Part shown: piece after piece, positions 42,308 to 51,326 of the stretch
Numbering within the stretch: the stretch's first letter is position 1
How the letters are laid out: each line of letters opens with the position of its first letter
Assembly: GCA_043228905.1 (NCBI GenBank)
Contig: JBHGNT010000002.1
Coordinates: forward strand, 22,134,001 to 22,198,000
DNA: 64,000 nucleotides
Direction of reading: 5' to 3'
Source of the DNA: Azolla caroliniana
Taxonomy: Eukaryota; Polypodiophyta
Translations under genes and position numbers: made by a program
Notes under the pieces: generated by a model
Told to the model about the DNA's origin: nothing
What the model saw: only the letters and a program-made list of their open reading frames with translations
The model's database searches: none

Positions 42308-42369
42308 TACGGTCTAATGGTTAAGAGCTCGACCCATGTAGCATAAGGTCATGGGTTCGAGTCTTGCCA
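42308..42369 (+). other. tRNA-like sequence inside LTR A
   Basis: The plus strand reads GGTCTAATGGTTAAGAGCTC (A-box-like), then about 25 bp, then GGGTTCGAGTCTTGCCA, which fits a B box and a tRNA-like CCA end. Stem pairing is imperfect. It lies antisense in the first 75 bp of the LTR. Confidence 0.45.
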
Positions 42370-42379
42370 TATCATGACA

Positions 42380-43022
42380 CTATCCCCCCTTTAAAACGAC
42401 GAGTGTTACGAGTCGTTTTGGATTGAGGACCCGGTTTGTCTGGATATTGACGATGGAAGTCTTCAAGAAGAGCACGAGCATTGGTCACATTCTCTATCGG
42501 TTCCCAAGTACGCTTGCTGGGACTATATCCTAGCCAATCGACTAGATAGTAGAGCTTGTTGCGAACAATCTTGGAATCAAGGATGACGAGCATTGGTCAC
42601 ATTCTCTATCGGTTCCCAAGTACGCTTGCTGGGACTATATCCTAGCCAATCGACTAGATAGTAGAGCTTGTTGCGAACAATCTTAGAATCAAGGATGACG
42701 AGCATTGGGTCACATTCTCTATCGGTTCCCAAGTACGCTTGCTGGGACTATATCCTAGCCAATCGACTAGATAGTAGAGCTTGTTGCGAACAATCTTGGA
42801 ATCAAGGATGGCGGCAACCTTGTACTCAGGTCCATCTTCAAGCTCGATTGGAGGTGGAGACTGTGTAATATGTCCTGGGATGGTGCTCTCTTGATAGGGT
42901 TCGAGGAGAGAACTATGAAACACTGGATGTATCTGAAGTTGCGGAGGTAGATTGAGACGAAAAGCGACATCATTAATCTTTCCTATAATACGGAAAGGAC
43001 CTAATCGCCGATAATCCAACTT
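42380..43022 (-). pseudogene. Element A integrase tail and chromodomain (broken)
   Basis: From about 43019 downwards the frame reads RRLGPFRIIGKINDVAFRLN, then HPVFHSSLLEPY, the usual integrase C-terminal part. It continues into a chromodomain, EYKVAAILDSKIVRNKLYYL with VDWLGYSPSKRTWEPIENV. Chromodomains of this class steer integration to marked chromatin. After WEPIENV the frame breaks because of a tandem triplication, and the proper C-terminus (RALLEDFHRQYPDKPGP) is reached only in the most distal copy. Confidence 0.85.
42474..42810. repeat. Tandem triplication of 112 bp in the chromodomain coding region
   Basis: Units start at 42474, 42586 and 42698 with ACGAGCATTGG and run to AATCAAGGAT. 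They are nearly identical; the third has one extra G (113 bp). As 112 is not a multiple of three, the copies shift the reading frame. Confidence 0.95.
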
Positions 43023-43769
43023 CTAGCATGGGCGAGTAGTCTTGATGTGTCGTCGTAGTAGCCATACCCGATCTCCAATGTTAAAACTGGATGGGAGTCG
43101 ATGACGATCCGTATAAACCTTGTGTGTTTGTTGAGCTTGTTGGAGATGAGTAGATAAATCGGCTTGTATCTTGCGTAACCGCTCTAAACGATCCTCTACG
43201 CAAGGATTTGTGGACAACTCTGGGGTTTCAAAGACACACCACCGGGGGTGAGCACCCGTATAAGCATAAAATGACGTAACTTTAGTCGATGCGTGGACAG
43301 AGTTATTGTAGGCAAATTCGGCGAAGTGGAGAATATCTACCCAGTCATCCTGATGATAGCTTAGAAAGCACCGACGATACTGCTCCAATGTTTGATTTGT
43401 TCGTTCTGCTTGGCCATCTGTTTGTGGGTGGTAGCTGGAAGAGAGGTTACACGTGACCTTGAGCATTTTAAAAAGGTGCTTCCAGAATTTTGATACGAAC
43501 TGGGGTCCACGGTCGTTGATGATACTATCGGGAAGGCCATGATGCTGACATACTTCACGCATGACAATTTCAGTGGTTTCTTCACTGGATATATCCTTAG
43601 TACATGGCAAGAAATGAGCCATCTTCGTATATCGATCTACGACTGTTAGAATCGCATTGAACCCCTTAGAGACTGGAAGATCTGTGATGAAGTCTAGAGC
43701 AATGGATTGCCATGGCTTGCTTGGAATTGGTAATGGTTCTAATAAACCATATGGATGATGCCTTGGCAT
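43023..43769 (-). pseudogene. Element A integrase core
   Basis: A 248-residue open frame holds the DDE integrase core: IALDFITDLPVSKGFNAI (first Asp), IINDRGPQFVSKFWK (second Asp) and HPQTDGQAERTNQ (Glu). It then reads RLPSSFNIGDRVWLLRR. The frame is intact, but the preceding zinc-finger region and following tail are separated by stops. Confidence 0.9.
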
Positions 43770-45078
43770 TTTCGCTCTACAGTATGTATCACAAGTCCAA
43801 ACAAAATCTTCGACAAATTATCGCATACGGGTCCACCAAAATGATCGTTGTACTAAATCTAATGTTTTAGTACTACCAAAATGCCCAGATGTATATGTGT
43901 CATGACAGTTTTGGACTACTCGAAGGCAGCAAGAACCATTAGGAACATACAAGAGTTCATTAAAGAATAGTAATCCATCATGGTATTTGAATTGCTGATA
44001 GTCCGTACCTGGTGATTGCGACGGTGAACAAGATGCTCGAGAGGGATCAATTTGTGCTAGAATGGCTTGGGCGAAAGCATCGGTCTTCAAGTCCTCACGT
44101 ATAGTATCGATAACATGGGAATTCATTGCCATGCCAAAGACCTGTGTTGCTTGCAGTCGTGTCGGTCTCAAGATTACTTGCTTTTGGTTATCAAAAGCTG
44201 GCGCGCCGGGACGCGGTGCTAGGTACAAACGCCATGATAATGCATCTGCCTTCCCTTGGTGCTTCCTTGGACGATAAGTAATTTTGAAGTCGAAACGCGT
44301 GAGGAAGTGGGCCCATCGAGCTTGACGTCGATTTAACACACGAGTGTCCTAAAAGTAGGCAAGGTTTTTGTGGTCACTAAATATGGTGACTTGATGAGAG
44401 GATCCCTCTAGAAAATGCCTCCATTGCGTAAAAGAATCCACTATTGCCAATAGCTCCTTATCATGAATTTTGTAGTTGATTTCGGCGGCGTCAAACTTGC
44501 GTGAGTGAAGCCACAGGATGTAGCTTCTCATCATTACCCCGTTGTGATAGAATGCTCCCCAATGCGAAATCCGATGCGTCTGCTTTGATAATGAATGGTT
44601 TTTCCGGATCGACATGAGCTAGAATTGGAGCCTATGTAAATGCCTTTTTAAGACTCTCGAAAGCCATGTCCACTTCTTTAGACCAAATGAACGATTGTCC
44701 CTTCTTGGTAAGCTGTGTGAGAGGCAGAACGAGCTTTGAGTAATCCTGTATGAACTTTTGGTAAAAATTGGCAAAACCTAAAAAGCATTGCACATCTCGC
44801 ATTGAACGCGGAGTCTGCCACTCTACCACAGTTTTGACCCTAGCTGGGTCCATGGAGATGCCTTCCGAGGAAATGACATAGCCTAGAAATTCCACCTGGT
44901 TGCACCCAAAACTACATTTTTCCAGCTTTGCATAAAGACCACGTTCTCGAAGTCATTTTAGTACTAACAATACATGAGAATCATGCTCTTCTTGGGTCTT
45001 CGAATAAACCAGTCGATCATCCAAATAGATGATCAAACAAACATCCAAGAGATCTCGGAATATATCATTTGCCATGTG
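43770..45078 (-). pseudogene. Element A RT C-terminus, RNase H and integrase N-terminus
   Basis: Read in pieces on the minus strand. The YLDD box ([12 protein letters not shown]) lies near 45020. The thumb and connection follow at 44895-44632 (VEFLGYVISSEGISMDP). RNase H blocks are [13 protein letters not shown] and [16 protein letters not shown]. Next comes RWAHFLTRFDFKITYRPRKH and the integrase N-terminal FGSTKTLDLVQRSFWW. Stops and shifts occur near 44960, 44630, 44500 and 43815. Confidence 0.85.
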
Positions 45079-46149
45079 CTAGAAGACTGCTGGCGCATTA
45101 GTGAGGCCGAACGACATGACTGTATACTCGAAGTGTCCATATCTGGTGCGAAACACGGTCTTCCATTCATCTCCTGGTCGGATCCGTACGAGGTTATAGG
45201 CTCCCCGTAAGTCGATCTTCGTGAAGAACCTGACACCATTGATCCGTTCTAAAAGGCTTGAGATAAGGGGAAGTGCATACCTATTTATGATTGTCACCTT
45301 ATTCAAGCCACGGTAATCTACAACGAGACGAAGTGATCCGTCCTTTTTCTTGATGAAGAAAATGGGTGCGCCGGCTGGAGATTTCGAATGTCGAATGAAA
45401 CCATTTTCCAAATTCTCCTCTATATAGGGTTGCAGGACTTCTAGCTCGGTTGGTGACAAATTGTAGATCGGTCCCCATGGTGGCTCTTTCCCCGGTTGTA
45501 AATTGATGGGGCAATCATACGGTCGATGGTGAGGAAGCGTATTGGCTTGTACTTTATCGAACACATCGACATAATGATGATAGTTCTTTGGAAGTTGAAC
45601 GGTGGACTCCTCTTTAATGGTGTTTGAGGGCTTTACTGATATTGCGAAGAGAAACATTTCTTCCTTGCGTCCTTCCCGCAACGGATGTAGCGAAATGGTT
45701 GCAATCTCATGAGTAGATACTCGGGCTTTTCGATACCAGATTTCTCTTGTTCTCCAATCTATGTCTGGGTTATGTAATTGGAACCATGATAATCCTAAAA
45801 CAATGGGATGTTCTGGGATGCTAATTATATTAAATGATACTACACATGCTAGATTATCTAGGATAATATTAACGGGCTCTGACTCTTCTATGATATTTGC
45901 GGAAGCAATGGGACGACCATCAATGACTACTACAAAGGTTGGACATGGGAGTTTTCTGAGAGATATTTGATGAGCTTGGGCAAAGTTCCTATCCATGAAG
46001 CAAGAATTAGCTCCGGAATCTAGAAATGCTAAGACATGTACTGGAGGGGTACTTTTAGTACTAACTGTTACTTGGGCTACGAACACATTGCTAACTTGCT
46101 TAGAGGGAATGGAACCACTAATGGGCTGCACAGATCTAGGGTTGTCCAA
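45079..46149 (-). pseudogene. Element A protease and RT N-terminal half
   Basis: A 356-residue open frame. The aspartic protease motif [13 protein letters not shown] lies at residues about 42-54. RT motifs follow: [35 protein letters not shown] and [14 protein letters not shown]. The frame ends in a stop just before the YLDD region. It is offset from the gag frame, so gag and pol were either separate frames or are now shifted. Confidence 0.9.
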
Positions 46150-46175
46150 CCAAATGGCTCCTATTTTGGCTGGAC

Positions 46176-47092
46176 TTAGTCGTTTAACTCTTCTTCTAAT
46201 TGACTAAGGACATCAAATTTGTTCGCTAGAGTTGGGCTATTAGTACTATTAGGACTATCAGATATCCCTACTGAAATAGACTCGGGTTTAGTACAATCAG
46301 AACTAGCAACTATTTGGTTTACTTGCCTTCTTGGCCTATGGGGACAATTTACCGCGATATGCCCTGGTCCACCGCAATAAAGACATAGTCGGTTTGCTCG
46401 GCGTTGTTGCTTTTCTTCTTCCGATAGCGGTCCACGACGACATGTGGTATCAATTTCCATCGGAGTTGGAGTACTTACTGGAGGCGCATTATATGAATCC
46501 CTCGGAAAAGGTTTCGCTACTACTGAGGCGTAGGTAGGCTCTGATCTTGCCCTCGGAATCTGGAATTGTCGTTCCGAACGTCGTTCGAAGAGGCGGTTGT
46601 CGCATCTCACCGCGCGACTGATTGCTTCTGTTAATGACTTTGGCTCTTCGGGGAAGGTCAAGAGTAAATCCTTGACATCGTTGCGTAAACCATAACGAAA
46701 TTGCTCCATCAATGCGTGATCATCCCAAGGGATATCGGCAGCGAGTAAGCGGAAATCTGCAGTGTATGCGGAGGCTGGACGGTCACCTTGGCGTAATCGT
46801 CGGATTTTGTTGATTGCAGTCCTTATGCTGTCAGTATCTCCAAAACAGGCCTTAAACTCACTTATAAATTCTTCAAAATTGTTTAGTAATGGAGATTCCT
46901 TTTCCAACAATGGAGCAAACCATGCTATCGTTGAGCCACTAAGGAGAGTGCCTACTAGTCCCACTCGTGATGCATCGGTGGGATATCGAGAAGGATGCAT
47001 TTGTATCACTAAACATACCTGATTCAAAAACCCTCTAAACTGTGCTAGGGTCCCATCAAATTTCGCAGGAAGACCGATCTTGGGTTCTTTGT
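46176..47092 (-). pseudogene. Element A gag, truncated at its N-terminus by element B
   Basis: An open frame of about 305 residues. The capsid part contains FRGFLNQVCLVIQMHPSRYP, then GTLLSGSTIAWFAPLLEKES. A zinc knuckle CLYCGGPGHIAVNC (CX2CX4HX4C) lies near residue 245. The capsid resembles the Sushi-type gag of animal and fungal chromoviruses more than that of common seed-plant chromoviruses. The first codons seen at 47093-47111 belong to the LTR of B, so the real start is elsewhere. Confidence 0.85.
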
Positions 47093-47398
47093 TGTTGAGA
47101 ATCAAGCTCAACTTGGTCTAGTGTGTGAACTCACCTTGAGAGTGAAGAGACACTCCAACGGTCAAGAGTCACCATTATGTCACCACTTTGTATTCTAGCA
47201 TTTAGTATGAGTCATAGAATCATATTCTATGACACATAACTTATGAGCTTTCACATTCCCCATGCTCCATGAGTCTTGTAGTTAATGAAGAGAGAGGGTG
47301 ACTAAATAAAGCACCCTCCTCCCACCTTGTATAATGTTGAGTCTTTCTCCTTTGTTAATATACTTAACCTTGCGTATACTCTCTCTCTCTCTTTATCT

Positions 47399-47438
<40 letters not shown>

Positions 47439-47486
47439 GTTCACACCTATTCCGCTTCACAAGAATCCATCTCTTGATTCTTTACA
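47093..47486 (+). repeat. 5' LTR of element B
   Basis: Starts TGTTGAGAATCAAGC and ends TTGATTCTTTACA (394 bp), with CT and CA microsatellites near its end. It differs from the 3' copy at five positions over the first ~300 bp. Confidence 0.9.
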
Positions 47487-47498
47487 TGGAATCAGAGC
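47487..47498 (+). other. Primer-binding site of element B
   Basis: TGGAATCAGAGC directly after the LTR. It is one mismatch from the initiator-Met tRNA complement TGGTATCAGAGC used by copia elements. Confidence 0.75.
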
Positions 47499-47645
47499 GA
47501 TTTGGTAGCTCAATCTAGCCCATTCGCCTCATCGCGATCGTGTGTTGTGCTCCACGCAGATGACCAAGAACCGGCTCATCGCTATCGTAGCTTTGCGACA
47601 TAGCTCGCATTCGAAGAGAGAAGAAGAAGAAGAAGAATCGACATA

Positions 47646-48350
47646 ATGAATACTCAAATGGGGAGCGCTCTCCCTACCGAGAAGTTGGATCGAAACAACT
47701 TCGCATCTTGGGAGTACAAGATGCACCAATACCTTGTCGGACAAGGCTATTGGAGCTACATCAAAGGAGCGCATGAAGACCGACCCACCGAAGAGGCTCC
47801 CGGATACGCGACATGGGAGCAAGCCGCAAGCCGCGTGATGTATTGCTTGGCGACGTGTGTTCACGATCACATGCTCGGCTACATTCGCGAAGCCAAGACG
47901 CCGAAGGAAGTGTGGGAAAATCAACGAAAGATTTTCGCCGCCAACACAACCGCGAGGAAGCTTCAACTCTGCCAAGAGTTGAACAACATTCAACAAAGGG
48001 ACATGTCCATCACGACATACACCTTGAAGATCAAGGAGCTTTGCGACTTGCTCGGCTCAATAAGCGTAAGTATAGATGATAATGAGATGGTGCAAATATG
48101 CCTCGGTGGCCTCGCACCACGGTTCGGCGCGATGCGAACCACCGTTCTAGCACGGGAGAAATCTCCCTCCTTGTTCGAGCTCCAATCAATGCTATTGGTC
48201 GAAGAAAACCACGTGCGTACAAGGAGCAATGAGTCGGAAGGCCACATGCTCTACACGCACTCGAACGGAGGAAGAGGATGCAGACGATCGAGAGGCCGAT
48301 TCGGCCAAGGACAAGGCGGACGAGGTCCGACCTACGATAACAACTCCTAA
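47646..48350 (+). pseudogene. Element B gag (UBN2/copia type)
   Basis: A 234-residue open frame starting MNTQMGSALPTEKLDRNNFA. It continues with WEYKMHQYLVGQGYW and KTPKEVWENQRKIFAANTTA, the usual copia gag capsid. It ends at an in-frame TAA (48348), beyond which the same frame continues into the zinc knuckle. The stop is therefore a mutation rather than the natural end. Confidence 0.9.
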
Positions 48351-49357
48351 TTTTGGCCGCAAAACGGAAGCCAACGAGGAACCTTCGCAAGAAGGGGGAG
48401 CTTCCACTCCGGCCCGAGCCATCAAAATGCAACCGAATGCGGATATTGCGGAAAGCTCAGCCACCACGAAGAAGAGTGCCGAAAGAAGATGCGTGAATCA
48501 GCTTCCACAAGCTGACAACTCACGAATTACGCCCACAATTCCGACTACAAAGAGTATAGTGGAATGTACGGGCACAACTCCGACTACGAGGATCGTGGCG
48601 GAATGTACGCATACAACTCCAACCGTGGCAGAATGTTCATGATGAAACATCGAGCAAACTCTATGTCGGCCTCTACCTCAACTAGTGCCCTCAATCCGGA
48701 GGACGTATGGTTTGTTGACTCCGGAGCCTCAAACCATATGACATACCATAAAGAATGGTTTCTCGAACTTCGAGAGCCGGAGCGACCCGGTTATGTCGAA
48801 ACCGGAGATGACACTATGCACCCGATTCGGCACATCAGCAATGTTCCGTTTGACGAAAGAGGTAAGCAAACATACATTAAAAATGTCTTGCATGTTCCCA
48901 CCATCACGAAGAATTTGGTCTCGGTTGGCCAAATGGTTGAGCAAGGGATGCAAGTACGATTCGACCAAGAAGGGTGCTTCATCGAAAAAGAAGGCTGAAT
49001 CATCGCACGCGGAAGAAGAGAGGGCCGGATGTTCATTCTCGATTCGCACGAGATGAAATCCACCATGTTCGCGAAAAGCACGAAAGCCGACTCCGACATA
49101 GAGCTATGGCATAAGCGAATCGGCCACATCAATCTTAACAAACTCAAAGAAATGAAATCAAAAGGAGTCGTCATCGGACTCCTGACATTCAAAGAGAAGG
49201 AGATTGAAGGTGTATGCGAAGCGTGCCAATTCGGCAAGAAACACTGACACCCATTTCCGAAGGAGCGGAACGTGAGCAAAGGCGTACTCGACGTAATTCA
49301 TTCCGATGTATGGGGTCCGGCTCAAATGGCGACATTCGGCGGATGCTGATATTACGT
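48351..49357 (+). pseudogene. Element B gag zinc knuckle, protease and integrase N-terminus
   Basis: Same frame as gag. The zinc knuckle CGYCGKLSHHEEEC is at 48438-48479. The protease VWFVDSGASNHMTYH (catalytic DSG) begins near 48706. The pre-integrase zinc domain is LWHKRIGHINLNKLK and CEACQFGKKH (HHCC type). The integrase start DVIHSDVWGP carries the first catalytic Asp. In-frame TGA stops are at 48513, 48996, 49245 and 49347. The frame is then cut by element C at 49358. Confidence 0.9.
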
Positions 49358-49917
49358 TGCCGTGAAGAAAACCGTCCCCAGGCACAAACCGTGTGTTATG
49401 TGTGTGAACCAGCCCTTACACGTGGGCACGTCCCTTGTCGTATAGTAGATAGGTAGGCACAAAGGTTAGATCCTAGGTAGCAATATTCTATAAGGGAAAT
49501 CAAGGAGTATCTCTGTCCGAAAGGACAGAGAATTAATGTGATGTAAATGGGTGAAACGGCCTCCCTCCTTGAGCTATAAAGGAGAGGGAGACGGGGGATC
49601 GCGCGCAAAAAGGAACGAAGTGCTGTCGGACTGGGACCGAGCTCTTCTTCTCTGTCGTTCTCCATAGGTTTCTTTGGCGCAGGTTCTCGGGAGGCGGATC
49701 CTGCTCCGTGGAACTCCCGTGTGCTTCCGGCAAGATCTCCATCTTGCTCTCCTATGTGCGTGGGTGGTTAGGCGTCGGCATCCACCTCGCCGACTTGGTC
49801 GGCTGTAACCGTTCGAGTGTTCTGCATACATTTATATACATACGCTAGTGTTCTCAACTCGTGTCTCCTGTGTTGTTGGGCCACGTCCCCGTGCACTTCT
49901 CTGTCTATACGTGTGTG

Positions 49918-49954
<37 letters not shown>

Positions 49955-50028
49955 TTCTCACCTATTCCTCGGTCCAAGACCCCAGTGGTCCCGCCTTGTT
50001 CTCCACGCACGCGCGTAACAACGCGACA
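49358..50028 (+). repeat. 5' LTR of element C
   Basis: 671 bp, starting TGCCGTGAAGAAAACC (TGTCGTGAAG in the other copy) and ending AACAACGCGACA. By eye about 20 substitutions separate it from the 3' LTR, and nearly all are transitions. It contains a (CT)n tract at about 49919-49951. Confidence 0.95.
49574..49580 (+). promoter_or_regulatory. TATA box of LTR C
   Basis: CTATAAA followed by GGAGAGGGAG, about 215 bp into the LTR. The same element is in the 3' LTR at 60315-60321, and a close relative is in the LTRs of D. This is the likely transcription-start region of the element. Confidence 0.5.
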
Positions 50029-50032
50029 TATT

Positions 50033-50050
50033 TGGTGAACCCGACGTGAA
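50033..50050 (+). other. Primer-binding site of element C
   Basis: TGGTGAACCCGACGTGAA, four bases after the LTR. It is complementary to a tRNA 3' end of the form GGGTTCACCA; I do not assign the tRNA. Element D has the same site. Confidence 0.7.
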
Positions 50051-50634
50051 CAGGTGGCAGAGGAGTAGAAGATGAGGGGGTCAGACCTTGCAGAAGCCAT
50101 GGCTTCGGCTGTAGACCGTATAGTGAGTGCGCGCGAAGGCACTGGCGCCCTTGATAGGGCTATCGAGGCGGTTGTCGGTACGATCGACCGGTTTAGTGGA
50201 ATGGATGCCACGAGCTACTTGGCGTCCTACCGGGCTGAGATGGTAATGAGGGACATTTCGGAAGAGAGGCGTCTAGCCGGGTTCCCTCGAGTGGCGACGC
50301 CGGGTATCCATACGGAGGTGCTCGAGGTACGGGCCGAGAGCCGGACCTGGGAGGAGTTCGAAGGTCGGCTCCTCGAAAGATACGGGCTTGAAGATGCACT
50401 TCGACTTTCGAAGCGGGACTTCATGGAGTGGGTGGAGACCCCCGACAAAGGAAGGAACGCGTCAGTGCTCCTTCGGGAGTTTGAGGAACGCTTCGCGCGC
50501 CTTTCGGTGCTTGACCGGACCGTTCTGGACACAAGCCGTGTCCTATTGTTGGTTAAGTCAGTTGACGAGCGGGATCGGGAGCAGGTAGGCCTCCTATTGG
50601 AGACTGATGACGGGCTGATGGCCGACTGGGCCGT

Positions 50635-51308
50635 TGTCGCGTTGTTACGCGCGTGCGTGGAGAAGGGCGGAACCACGGGGGTCTTGGACTAAGGAGAAGG
50701 GGAGAAGGAATAGGACTTCGGAATGGAGCTTAGCACAAGAAGAGAAAGAATGAACAAGAGGAAGATGGAGGCCAAATGCTCAACAAGATATATTAGAACC
50801 GAAAACCGATTACAAAATGGCGGCCGCGTAGGCCGCACCAAACGATTATGATAAACCCGAAACCCTAATCCGACGAAGAAGAAAAGAAACCCTAAACCTA
50901 ACGCTCGTCCTATGTGGTATACCTTTCGCACTCCAAAATAGGCAACCCCCACAATGGTGCTCTTCCTCTCCCTTTATAGCACAAGGAGGGAAGACCGTTA
51001 CATAAAGGTGCTACAAAATATCCCCTTTCAATCAATGGGGATATTTCCCTTGATTTTAGGGGAGGTGGGAAGGATGGGCCTTAACTCCCACCTCTACACG
51101 AATCACTATGTACCTATCTCTCTCTCTCACGTGGATGTGCGCGCAAAGCACATCACCTTTACACTTTACAAATCCTAAGGTGCATTTCTAGCACCATACT
51201 TATCACTATCGACAAATAGAAATACGACATGTTGATGTGCAACGTTGCACATCGCGGGTTTGCTTACTTCGTTCGGTTTTCCGCCTATGGACGAAAATCT
51301 TCACGACA
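50635..51308 (-). repeat. 3' LTR of element D
   Basis: 674 bp. On the plus strand it begins TGTCGCGTTGTTACGCG and ends CTTCACGACA. It is nearly identical to 54317-54990. Confidence 0.97.
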
Positions 51309-51326
51309 TCCGCCCCCACCTAACCG
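51309..51326 (-). other. Polypurine tract of element D
   Basis: On the minus strand CGGTTAGGTGGGGGCGGA sits directly before the 3' LTR. The PPT of element C (60081-60098) has the same sequence. Confidence 0.8.

Larger units (their letters stand above)
41995..42379 (-). repeat. 3' LTR of element A
   Basis: On the minus strand it begins TGTCATGATATGG, directly after a purine tract (AAAGGGGGGATAG, PPT), and ends CTTAGTACTATTCTTGACA. That gives 385 bp. It contains the AG tract at 42101-42176 and a tRNA-like stretch near its start. The second LTR is outside the window, so the length rests on termini only. Confidence 0.65.
41995..47092 (-). mobile_element. Element A: chromovirus (Ty3/gypsy), minus strand, 3' part
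   Basis: Reading the minus strand, the order is gag, protease, RT, RNase H, integrase, chromodomain, PPT, 3' LTR. This is a Ty3/gypsy order with the chromodomain that defines chromoviruses. The element is interrupted inside gag at 47092 by copia element B. Its 5' LTR, PBS and gag start must therefore lie beyond the right edge of the window. Several frame changes and in-frame stops make it inactive. The boundary at 41995 is set by the terminal inverted pair TGTCA...TGACA of the LTR. Confidence 0.9.

Noticed and set aside
49768-50211. Minus-strand 147-residue ORF in LTR C
   Set aside because: It spans the CT repeat and the LTR/PBS boundary. It is a low-complexity shadow and also appears in the other LTR.
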